Shown here piece after piece: positions 1 to 11,500 of a stretch of DNA of 64,000 nt (positions are counted from its first letter, which is position 1; every line of letters begins with the position of its first letter). The stretch is from the NCBI GenBank assembly GCA_025200525.1, contig CM045763.1:63561018-63625017 (forward strand), given 5' to 3'. Below the pieces are notes generated by a model. The model was not told the origin of the DNA, did no database searches, and saw only the letters and a list, made by a program, of their open reading frames with translations. Both the position numbers and the translations under genes were made by a program. The stretch comes from Camellia lanceoleosa (taxonomy: Eukaryota > Streptophyta > Magnoliopsida > Ericales > Theaceae).

Positions 1-463
1 GTAGTTGGGAATGTGATTGTGTTGGCATTTTTAGATGTGCACAAGCATATCATCAGTGAGTGTAATTGCATTTCGAAATTGGACTTTGGGATATTCAATA
101 ATGCTCCAGTAATTACCCTGAGAAGTTGAACATTGACAATCTCCACACGAGGGAAAACCATACGATCACACCAAAATCATGTATCCAGTTTCAGTAGTGA
201 TCAAGACTCTATAATGTAGATTTTGTCTTGATCGAAGCTTGGGATTCATTGGTTAACTTGGTTTTCTTAATTTACGGAATGGAAGCAGCAGTTCTCTTAT
301 CTCATCTAGTATCCAGCTATCAAAGCTGTTCTTTCCTGTACCCATTTAACATATGAATTTTAGAAATTTGGGAACACTGGTATTAAACTACTTTTAATGA
401 TAAGCTATTTCATTCTAATTTCATAATGAAAACCTCAACGTAATCTGGTTTTCTAATTTACAG
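1..463. other. Intron (or 5' flank) of the cytochrome b5 reductase gene
   Basis: No open frame here matches the missing N-terminus of the reductase. The stretch ends in a pyrimidine-rich tract and CAG (461-463) that works as the acceptor for the first visible exon, so it is most simply the 3' part of intron 1. The exon with the start codon and targeting peptide is expected left of the window. Confidence 0.6.
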
Positions 464-1976
464 GTTCATTTAGATCAAATCAATGAAGAAATGGGTCCAA
501 AAGTTGGTAAGAGTCTCTCTCTCTCAATGCATTAAAATTTAAAACATGACATTGATATTGCTCGTCTTTGATTAGCAATCTGTTAGACATTGACTGTGGG
601 ACCAATATGAGTACATTTAACTGGTAAGACCGAATTTGGATGTGATCATAGTCTATTTTAGTCCACCAATATTTTTTTCCAATTTGGATTACTTAACAGT
701 ATATACCAGATAGAAATTCTACTATATAAAATGTAATGATTTAATTTCCATCTTATTTATCTAAATGGTTTAATTTTAGAAGCTAGTCTCCTTTAAGGGC
801 TGGGATTAAAGCAGAAAGAAAGAGATGTAAGCTCAAATTTTTTTCTCACAAAAATTCCAAGCAAGGGCTGGGATCACACTAGAAAGTTGAGTTCAGATCT
901 ATTATTATTATTTTTTACACTGGAATTTCTTACTCTGGCCTAGCCTTGAGGGAAAGGGAGAGGACGTTGGGGATCAAACTCGGCCACATGACCTGTACCA
1001 TCAGGCCATGTCCACTGGTCCAACTCCATAGTTGAATCAGCAGTTTGATTATCTAAAAGAAAAAGGTTAAAGAGTTAAGGAGTTCGGCTAAGCCGGAAAG
1101 ATAGATCGAGTTTAGCCTCTTGATTTACACTTTCGAACTGAAAGAAGCTGGTAGCAAAGGAAGTGGCAGCAGTGCATTAACATCATCCCGCTAGTGCTGG
1201 ATCAGGCTTCGGTTGGATTTTGTAAAGCTCTGCTTGGTAGAGTGGAAGCTTTCCAAGTAGAGCACTTCCGTTTCCGTGTTTTGTGTGTGTGTGTGTGTGA
1301 AGGGGGGGGGGCGGGGGGGGGAGATTGTACTCCATTGTATGGGGGCGAGATTTTTCGATCCTCTCTCTCACTTGAAGAAAGCTAGCTCAAACTTACTATT
1401 TCTTAAGATATTGTTGAATGAGTTTGTTTTTTCAAGATAAGGATAAGGTGAAGAAGTGGAGTCTATTAGGGGGATGGGCGAGAAAGGCCTTCTTTCTAGA
1501 AATGCAATAAGAACCGGCCGCTTGCCGCAGCAGAGTGCTTTGCCCATGCTGCTATCCGCCGCTGAAGTGCTCAAGAGATTTGTGCTTGAATGTTGAGATC
1601 AGGGGTTAATAAATAATTGAGAGAGAGAGAGAGTGCTCGTTGGTGATTTGCGAAACCTCTTGATATGCGTACACATACACAATACATATACATGCATATA
1701 TTGATGCATTAATAAATAATTGAGACCTTGTTAATGGGTGTGCAAAAGATCCATTGGTGGAATTTAGTGATAATAATGTTAATTTTGGTTTTAATTAGAA
1801 GGGGTTAGTGATGTTGAACGTACAGGTAGAGATGTTGATGTTGGTTTGCCCATGGTCTTTTGGTTATGGGTTTGGAATGTTGCAATGGTGTTTTTTATGA
1901 GTTTAATATCGTGTTTCCTGTGGGTTTGTGGTAACAGTTAAACATATAGTATAGCCAAATGCCACAAATACTCATC

Positions 1977-2008
<32 letters not shown>

Positions 2009-5000
2009 TGTTTTTGTTTTTGTTTTTGTTTTTGTTTTTGTTTTTGTTTTTTTTTTTGTTTTTTTTTTTGCATTATAATTTCTAAGCTGAAGTGATGATT
2101 TTTTTTCTTTCTTTTCCCTAGCCCTCAATCCAAATAAGTGGCTTGAGTTTAAGCTGCAAGACAGAGCAAAGGTCAGCCACAATACTCACTTATTCAGGTC
2201 ATCCTCTTGTCACCATTACTCTTCAGATGTATTTTGGTTTTAAATTACTTGCATACTTGTTGATCAATGAAACCATGTTATATTTAAAGTAGTCTTGTCA
2301 TATTTTCAGCTGCACTATCAGCTGCCTATTTAATCTGTAAATTTCAGTGATGCTTTTAGTCAGCTGATCATGGCTATATGATTTTTAAAACAGAAGGGTG
2401 AATTTGGTCACACCACAGACACAAATGAACTTTCAAAGTTCCTCATAGAACTTTAATTTATTTCATTTCGTTGAAGTTGAATGGTTTGGCTGTCTACATA
2501 TCAAGGTAGCACCATAAAGAAGTTTTTAACATGATCAATAGTGACGAGTATTGCTGATTTAATAGATTGATTCAATTAAATCTTCTTTTGAGAGGGTTCG
2601 TTGCATCAATTAATAAAACTTCTAGTTAATCTTGTCTTTCCAGAAGTACCTCCACTTAAATATCTAATGATTAAGGTGGATTGGATGACCCATAGGAATT
2701 TATTTATGCTGCGTGCATTGCATAACACTTAAAACATACAAAATGTTGATTTTAATAAATGCATCATTATAATTTTTTTATAAGCTAGGAAGGCATCGTT
2801 ATTATTACCAAAGTGAAAACAGAAATGAATTCATTTGTTGAAATTACATGATATGCTCTGGTTCAATGTCAATGATTCATATGCATGCTGGTAAAAGCTC
2901 AATGAATTTCTGTCGTAAGAGCCGCTCGGTGAATTCTCTTGCCTTAGAATCACAATGGAACGTTACGATATATTTGGGTTGATCAAAAGCTCGTTCACTC
3001 TAACTGTGTTGTTCCCCTCATAATGCTAGGTTTTCATTTGATCCCACTGCCAATTTGGGTCTTGATGTAGCATCATGCATTATTACAAGGTATGTTTGGC
3101 TATACTCAATAAGAGGAACTACTTGTAAAATAATATTAATAATATATATTTTTTGTGTCTTAAGATTTCAATTTGGAGTTAAGGTGGCTATTGGATTAAT
3201 TTACTGGATATATCAGCCGTATTCACCACCTTTCTTTTATTACTGAAGGGCTCCATTAGGACAAGATGCTGAAGGAAAAACGAAATATGTCATTCGCCCG
3301 TAAGTCTTCGTGTCCATTTTTTTTCTCTTGATCGGGTTAATTCTTAAGGGAATTGGTGTTATCAGTTACGCCTTTCTTATTGTCGATTCATGTAGAATCT
3401 CAATTTTAAGATCGCATATCCATTTTTTCTAAATTATATCACTTCATTTAACATACTTTAATGGTTTCCCCAATGATTTTCCTGTGGAATGTAGATTATT
3501 TATTTGAATTACATTGTTTCTCATATTATAACCTACTACATTTTAACTTCTAGTCAAATTGTTGAAAATCTTCTCAAGTTTGTGCCATTTTTAGGTATAC
3601 TCCTATATCAGATCCTGATTCTAAGGGATACTTTGACTTGTTGATTAAGGTATGCATGTACTTTTTGCTTAGTATGAAAATGCTCTTTGCTCTATAGATG
3701 TGCAACTATTTTGAAATTTTATTGCCTTTTACCTTTACAAATTGTTGCAGGTGTACCCAGATGGGAAAATGAGTCAGCATTTTGCAAGCTTAAAACCAGG
3801 TGATGTAGTGGAAGTGAAAGGGTAAGACATGCACATGAGCAACCAGTAGGCAAATATTTTTCTGTATTTCTTCTTACCGTTGGATCCATTTTTTCTCTTG
3901 CAGGCCTATTGAAAAGCTCAGATATAGTCCCAATATGAAGAAACACATTGGAATGGTAAGGATAGTGCATCAATGTGTCCACTTTATTTCATCACTATTC
4001 AGGGAAGTCCAACTAAAAGATTAACAGTAATGAATAAAAATATAAGACGAAGGAAAAAGGAAGGATAGAGCTATTAGCTTTCAACTAGTAATACAGACAA
4101 ATTTGCATTAAAATGTGATGATCTGAAGAGGCTATTCTTATCTGCGTACTCCATCCATGGCATGCCATACTCTTTTTTTGAAAAGCATGCCTTAAGTCAT
4201 AAATGCGACAGAAATTCTTAGTTAAATTTCCAAGGAATCTAGAAGTTTCAGGTTCGGAATTTTGTAGAACACCTTCGTGGAAGAGCATAGGTTTATGTAT
4301 TTTTTAATTACTAATCATTTGAGTAGCATATTTTTCTTTTTCCTCCTCCCTCACCCTTTCCAACAAACAAGGAGTACATGAGGGGGAAAAAAAAAAAAAA
4401 AAAAAAGGACTGCGAGTGTTCAGGTTTGAAGAATGTTCAAGTTTTCAAAATATGATTCATAATTTGTTCTCAAATGTCATAATATTATACTAGAAACTAA
4501 TGCGAGTTATCTTCCTTGAAAGTTTATGTTGTGGCATACTTGTTCAATATCAAGGCAGAAAACAGTGAAAAGTTCGGGCAAGAAACAAATGAATGAATTT
4601 GTATCTGGTTTGTAGGATTTTAACTCAGAATTAGTCTTTTCTATTGGATTTATAAAGTTATCGTACTGATGACATGCTTCATCTTTATACGTAACTTTTG
4701 CAGTTTTATGAATTACATTTAGCAGTGCTTGATCGCATATGAATTTAAATTAGTTTAAGCACTTAGGAGAATCAATGATGCTTTAAAAAATACATAGACA
4801 TCATCTTCAATTTGCCATCCCTAAAGTTTCTAAGTGACAGATAGAGCCCCTAGATATATTTATTTTTTTTGGTACTAAATGCTTGTGAACTCAATTTCTT
4901 CTGACAATGGAGGTTACTTCAGTACTAATTTTTACTCAAAAAAAGGAAAGAAAACAATCTTGAGGATATGCCTTATATTTGAACTTTTGACGACATTGCA

Positions 5001-7354
5001 AGTAAAAAATGCTCAAATTTAGGGATGGATCTTTAGAATACTTATGCCCAACAGCCATGTAATTTACTCTACATATAACGACTTGGATTTTCTGCAAGGG
5101 GTGAAATATCATTTCAGGTGCAAACCTTCCTCTGCAACTTTTCTCACAGAGCCCTTATAAACCTCAGGTTTTCTAGTGCTCTGTTCCTATGGCAGTTGCA
5201 CTATATTGTTAACCTTGCCAAAAAAAAAAAAAAAAAAGCCGCCGCCAAAATGCACCCTTAGAAAAAAGTTATGCTTCCAAACTTCCAAAAAATGCCTTTC
5301 TTCAGCTCTCTGGTTAACACCTCCATTGTTTAATGTCAAACCAAACCAAACTAGGTGGCTGTTTAGGAATTGATAGTGGTTTTTTAGCTTTTTACAAAAA
5401 AAGTGCAAAAAAGTAAAGAGAGTGATTTGATAACTTGTAGTGGCTATTTGATTTTTTAGCTAAAAACCAAGGTTGCCAAACAAGGCCTAGGCCTAAGCCT
5501 TGTGTCCCCAATCAAGTGGGATTGGCTACATAAATCTTTTTTCTCCATTCAGCACTATCAAAGGTTATATGTGAATACAACTACACTTATTTGAAGGTTA
5601 TTAGTCAGCGTAGTAGTGTGTTATATTTAGGAAGATAGTAGGAAATTTGGGTGGTTAGTTCTTTTCTCATCCCCTTTGTTATCATTGCTTTCTAATATAC
5701 ATGTTTTATATTATTTGATGTCCCTATGTTTGATGTATATATTTTTGATTTGTCCACTGTAATTGTGAAAGTTTAATGCATAGGTATGGTTACTTTATCT
5801 GAAATGTGAACGTGTACTTTTCACTCAGATTGCGGGTGGAACAGGCATTACTCCAATGCTTCAGGTAATTGAGGCTATTCTAAAAAATCCCGAGGACAAC
5901 ACACAGGTGACCTATTATCTCTTTATATTTTGCATGTAATTCTCGATCTTTTGATTGTTCCAGTCAATTTTATCGTAGTTATGACTCGAAGGTTTGGTCA
6001 TATTTGGAGATTTGGTGTACATGTTATGCATTAGCCAACCTCAATACATTTTTGTATTATTAGTTTGTAGGTGAAATGTTATTGAATAATTCATGATGAG
6101 TTCTGTCTCAATAAGTCTAATTTTATGGCTTGATGATGACTTTTTCCATCCAGGTTTCTTTGCTCTACGCCAATGTTTCCCCTGATGACATACTGCTCAA
6201 ACAGAAGCTTGACGTGCTTGCTGCTAGCCACCCAAATTTGAAGGTACCAACTGTTTCAGTATTAAACTTGTCTTATTTCCTAACATTGGACTTTTTTCTG
6301 AACTGGAAACCCTATGTTCTGATGCGAAATTGCAGATATTCTACACCGTTGATAAACCGTCAAACAATTGGAATGGAGGCACAGGTTACATTTCGAAGGA
6401 TATGGCCATCAAAGGCTTACCTGGTCCTAGCGATGATACTCTTATCCTTGTAAGTTTGTCCCCCCTTTTTTTGTTACATTTAGCTTTTATTTTTTCACTT
6501 TTCTTCTTTTTCCTTTCCCTTAAAAAATCACCTACTCAAATTCAAAATCCAAACACAGCCTTAAAGCACTTACGTTGTGTTTGGTTAGGGAATTTGGTAA
6601 GGGATTTGGAAAGTGAAAGAGAAAAAGTGTGTGAAACTAAGTGAAATGTAGGTATATTTTATTCACATTGTACCTATATTTTTCCTTTCTCTTTCCAAAT
6701 CTTTCAACCAAACATAGCATTAACATAAGCCAACTAATGCTTCCCTATCCCTATATTCTGCTCTAAAGCTGCATTATATAGAAACCGCTTCTGCAATTTG
6801 AGGTACAAAAATTGTATAAAATAACGAGAACATGTGAAACAAAAAACTGTTCCTAACTTAAAATTTATTCAAAGGTTTGGGATATTGTGCAGACTAACCG
6901 AACCAAAAGGTTAACTTAAAATATATCACAGTTTGCTCATCTAAAAGGTTATCAGCATAAAAGTAATCACTTAAAAGCAGACTAACCGAACCAAAAATTC
7001 TAGTCTTTATGTGCACTGCATTCGACAAGCATGGCATATAGTTTAAGATTGTTTGTGCTCAAATTTTTTTATTATGTTATTTTCATATATGGTTCCAATT
7101 ACTCAAGTCGGTTTCTGTTGCTTGTTCAGGTATGCGGCCCCCCTGGAATGATGAACCATATATCTGGTGACAAGGCGAAAGACTATTCACAAGGCGAGGT
7201 ATGAAAAAGTGTTTTGCATTTCATGTGTTGATATTGATCCAAACCCATATGTTAGTTTCCTCTTAAGGCATTTCCTTTCGATTTTGCTTTGTTGCAGGTC
7301 TCTGGCTTACTCAAGGAACTCGGATATACAGAACAAATGGTTTACAAATTTTGA
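464..7354 (+). CDS. CBR2: NADH-cytochrome b5 reductase-like protein, mitochondrial type (5'-partial, 12 exons visible)
   Basis: FAD enzyme that passes electrons from NADH to a one-electron acceptor such as cytochrome b5. Twelve exons join in frame with GT-AG borders: 464-506, 2122-2197, 3030-3089, 3249-3299, 3595-3649, 3751-3821, 3904-3955, 5829-5906, 6154-6243, 6336-6449, 7130-7198, 7298-7354 (TGA). They give 271 residues of an expected ~330; the N-terminal ~55, including the mitochondrial targeting region, lie off the left edge. In the visible protein, RPYTP (76-80) is the FAD-binding signature, GKMSQH (100-105) belongs to the flavin fold, GGTGITPM (139-146) binds the NADH pyrophosphate, and CGPPGMM (232-238) is the C-terminal nucleotide-binding motif. 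It ends in MVYKF, like Arabidopsis At5g20080, which it matches from memory almost residue for residue. No exon is broken, so the gene looks functional. Introns are long (up to 1.9 kb) and hold small transposons. The family call is secure; mitochondrial location is inferred from the family. Confidence 0.95.
1075..1600. other. GC-richer insert in intron, possible organelle-derived DNA
   Basis: Within an AT-rich intron this ~500 bp block has clearly higher GC and a texture like plant mitochondrial intergenic DNA (for example around 1440-1560, with GCCGCTTGCCGCAGC). It is interrupted by a GT microsatellite and a G-run near 1280-1320. No gene is recognised. The mitochondrial origin is an impression, not a proven match. 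Confidence 0.4.
1979..2069 (+). repeat. (TTTTTG)n microsatellite in intron
   Basis: About a dozen hexamer units of TTTTTG, starting with shorter TTTTG units and running into T-rich sequence just 5' of the 2121/2122 splice acceptor. It may extend the polypyrimidine tract. On the minus strand it makes a spurious lysine/threonine-repeat ORF. Confidence 0.9.
5355..5487. mobile_element. Small inverted-repeat element (MITE-like) in intron
   Basis: The ends GTGGCTGTTT and AAACAAGGCC are imperfect inverted repeats, flanked on both sides by TAG. At 133 bp, AT-rich and non-coding, it suits a miniature transposon. The short, imperfect terminal match keeps confidence moderate. Confidence 0.45.
6573..6719. 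mobile_element. Tourist-like MITE (PIF/Harbinger type) in intron
   Basis: The termini CGTTGTGTTTGGTT and AACCAAACATAGCA form a 14-bp inverted repeat with 3 mismatches. Both sides are flanked by TTA (6570-6572 and 6720-6722), the target duplication typical of PIF/Harbinger elements. The 147-bp body has no coding capacity and sits within the intron 6450-7129 of the reductase gene. Confidence 0.75.
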
Positions 7355-8553
7355 TGGACTCGGAGAAAATCAGTATTGTTTTACTACGTTTTAACTCAAA
7401 TTTGTTAGAATAAGTGAATTTTGAAGCAATACATACATACAGCTTCGTTGAGGACAGGTGTCGTCGCGATGTGCCCTGAGTGTTCTCATTTTCTAGGGTT
7501 TTTATGAACCGTCTTATGTTAAAATAGCATCTTCATGAACCAGCATTGCTGATGAAACCGCAGTTAAGTTTAAGTAAAGTTTTTTTGGAATATTTTTGGA
7601 GTTATCAGCTAAAAAAAATATTATCTATTTTATTTAGATTTTGAAAATGGGTTTTTGAGGTTTTTTCTTCTGTATTTTTTTGTTTTTGATGAATTTTTTT
7701 ATTTTTTATTTTTTAATGTACTTAATCTAAATATGCTCAAAAAGTAAAATATCTGTAAAAAAATTTAAATATAAATTACAAAATACGAAATGTATTTTTT
7801 TTTTTTTTGGTATTTTTTTGTATTTCTGGAATTTTTTTAAAATTACTTTAAAAGTTTTTTATTTTTTTTTATTTTTTTATGTACATCAAGATTAAATAAA
7901 TTTAAAAAGTATAAAATTTGATTGAAACATGAAAAAAAAAATTATTAAAAAAAAACTTTGAGCTTTAAAACCAAACAGTTACATTTCTTACATTTAACGC
8001 CTACTAGCATTTTATTTTCTGTTCTTCTCGAAGCCACTTTTCTACATAACATTTCCAACAACCAAACAGCACCATGAAAATCGGCAAGCTTTATTTATGA
8101 AAAAAAAAAAGAAAAGACCTACTTATTTCTTGTTGAGTTTTTCAAACATAATTCTCAAATATTGATATTGTATTTAGATCATAAATTTATGAGGAAAAAA
8201 AAAGAAAAAAGATGCAGTACATAAATAAAACTAAGTGAAGTAAGATTTAGGTAAAAATAAGACTAGATAATTGTAAGAAATTCATTTTCCTTTTACTGAT
8301 TATGAACAAAAATAAATAAATAAATATATAAAAATGATTTTTTAATTTAAGATCCAAATATAGCATAATACATAAACAAAAAGTAATAAAAACACAAATG
8401 TGAGGGAGACATACAGAAATACAGAAAAGTTCAGAGGCTTCACTGCAAAATACACACAATTCAAAAATCCTGAAACTTGCAATAAAACCCCCAAAAACCA
8501 AATCAACACACACACACTCTCTCTCTCACTCTGCATACTCTCTATCTCTAGAA
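7355..8553. other. Intergenic: reductase 3' region and CCCH-gene promoter/5' UTR
   Basis: The first part is presumed 3' UTR. 7560-8000 is strongly T/A-rich with no gene seen. TATATAAAAA at 8325-8334 could be a TATA box but is 220 bp from the start codon. A CA/CT-rich block (8505-8550) just before the ATG looks like the pyrimidine patch common at plant transcription starts. Confidence 0.5.
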
Positions 8554-11500
8554 ATGGACGAAGAAGAATTACAGAAGCGAAACACCGACTGCGTCTACTT
8601 CTTGGCCTCTCCTCTCACCTGCAAGAAGGTTTTTCACACTCTCCATCATTTCTCTCCATTTGTTTTTTGTTTTCAATGTTGCGAATTTTGATTCGATTCT
8701 ATCTCTTCTGTTGTGGCAATCTAGGGTTTTTCTTTCTTATGCTCATGTCACGAATGCTTTTCGTATTTTCATTTTGCTATCCGTCAATATTTGTGTTAGG
8801 GTTCTTTCAGCTGATATCACAGAATTGAGATTTTTTCCCCAAAATTTAGCTGTTTATTGCCTTTCTTTTTCTTGTTGTAGTTCCTTTTTCTGATTATTGG
8901 TCGTTAAATTGTTTTGATTTGTATCAAATGTAATAGATCCATATACTTAGAAGCAACAAAAACTACTAGTTTTTTTTCAGTACCAATGCATATGTATGTA
9001 AGTCTCTTATGTATCTGTGTTTGTTAACATAGATTTTTAATTTAGTTCTTTGCTTTTGAATATCGAGAGCTTAAAGCTCGAATAAGTTGCAAGTTTTACT
9101 TGTGAAATCTTTGCCTTTACAGGGGATTGAATGCGAGTATCGACATAGTGAGATTGCGAGGCTTAACCCGAGAGATTGCTGGTACTGGTTGGCAGGGAGC
9201 TGTTTTAATCCCTCTTGTGCTTTTCGACATCCTGTAAGCACTTCTTACCTGTGGATTGTGTTCTTTTCTGTAGAAATGTTGATTTGCATTCTTCAAATTT
9301 CATTAATTATTTGTCTTCTCTGAATCTCTTGGAATAAAATGAGTAGAGGAAAAACTCTCCCCCCATATGAGATGCTGTCTCTAAGTCTACGGCATCATGT
9401 GTGAGTCTTAATTGAAACTAGGCGCAAGTAAAATGAGTGTCATTGAGATGACTATGTGAAGGTGAATGTGTAAATTTTATAATTTTTAATTTTAGGAATT
9501 CTAATGTCCAAAACTTTATTTTTGTTTATGAATAGAGCTTTCTAAATAGATATTAAGATATTATGTTTGCACATGTGATTTCTTACTGTTTTGGTCTAAT
9601 AAAATATAAATATATTTTTAATGTAAAGAATAAGGCAATAATTTATAATTGTTATTCTCATGTAGACATTTTGAAATTTCTATTTAGTAATTGTTGTCTC
9701 TTAGATGTGTTGTGTACTAATTTATTTGAAAATTGTCATTTTGATGTGTTCACATATTGTGTCATAGCCGTGTCCTGAATGATTTGTGTTGTTTAGACAT
9801 CTATCCTGAAGCTATGTCTTACCCCAAAATCAACTTGTATTTCATGCTTGATAGTCCATTCTTTTACCATTGCACCAAGCTATAGAGAGCCTTGATATAG
9901 GCATAAAACTATTCTTTCTTTAGTTTACGAGTACTACTAGGGACCCCAAATGTTTTACCAAAATTTTTACTAAATGTCTCAAATGGGTGTACGACCCACA
10001 TGGTGTGGGCTCCACACCGTACACACATGTGAGACATTTGGTAAAAATGTTAGTAAAATATTTGGGGTTCCTAGCATTTTTCTTAGTTTATTATAAAGTA
10101 ACTATTAAATGCTATCTTTGATGTTGGCATGTGTATAGATGTTCAACTTTGAAAATTGAAATCTAAGATCTATACTTGAAAGGTTATTATGAACTTCAAT
10201 ATTTTGTTTATGACTGACTGGTGTTCAACATGTCTTTGTTGGTGTATAACACTATCTATGATGTTGGCATGTGTATAGATTTTCAACTTTGAAAAGTGAA
10301 ATCTAAGACCTATACTTGAAAGGTTATGAGCTTCAATATTTTGTTTATGTCTGACTGATGTTCAACATGTCTTTGTTGGTGTATAATACTAGTGGTGTCA
10401 AAATGCACTGAGGCGTGTGCTTAAAGCGCGAAGCACATATGAGTGTTTCAACACCCCTGAGGCGAGGTGACTTTAATAAAGTGCTTCTAAGGTGCAAGAC
10501 GCAGAAAGGCATGCGTCTCTTTCAATTGTGCTTGATTTGTTAAAGATGCAATATTAATCCTTTGATCTAATGAAACCCACTATATTTTTGTATGTTGTTG
10601 ACACATCCTATCAAAGTCCCCCAAATAAATAGATTAGTCTCAATCATAGTCAAGAAATTGAATATAAATACGTAAGATTTTATATTTTTGCTTTCATATC
10701 ATTTTTTGTTATACTTTTTGCCCCCTTTTGGACAATGACGGTGCAATGTTTATTGTAAATAAGCATTGGTGGTGGAGGGGATTCAGCCTGATGGAGTTGT
10801 TCTTCTGGCTAGTTTAGTGCAAAATCTTATTATTAGATCATTGTGGGTCATGGGGGACTCTGTTTCCTCAGAGAAGGGTTTGGCATACTAAGGCTGCTTC
10901 TCAAGGTGGTTTTCTTTGTTGGTGTACGGCACATTGCAAGATGCTAACTACTCATAGTTTGATTAGAAGGCAAGTGCATATGAATTGGTGTTTTATGTGT
11001 AAACCTGACAAGGAAGCAGTGAGTCATCTTCTCATTCACTGTGAAGTGGGAGTTTTGGTCCTTTCTTTCATTCATCAGGAAGAATGAAAGAATTCAAACC
11101 AGAAGTGTTCAAGTAAGGTGAAGTTTTGTTGCTATTCTTTTGAAATGACGCATGCTTTGGAACCTTCCATTCTCCAGGGATTCTCTCTTCCTTTTGCAGC
11201 TATGTTGGAGACTGAGAAAGAATTGATTTCTCATGTTGAATGTCAGCAAGTATCTGTGATTCATACAACACCATGGTCTCACTTGGCTTGAGAAAATGGG
11301 AGTTGAAACCACAGAAACTCAGCTTACAGTGGGCTAGACCTTAAAATTCTTCTAAATTAGCATCAAGTCTATGGCATTAATTGCCTCTCTCTCCCATTTA
11401 ATTTACTCGCTTGTCTTGATTCTTGAAACTCAGTGATATATCTTCCACTTATTTGTACGTTAATAATTCTTTTTTTTATTATTATAAGTACATTACTAAA

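Noticed and set aside
1895..2182. Minus-strand ORF with a long Lys/Thr repeat
   Set aside because: It is the translation of the (TTTTTG)n microsatellite on the opposite strand of an intron and reads across a real exon of the reductase gene.
8400..8828. 142-codon + strand ORF overlapping the CCCH gene start
   Set aside because: It crosses the true exon 1 in another frame and runs into intron 1; the finger-encoding frame from 8554 is clearly the real one.
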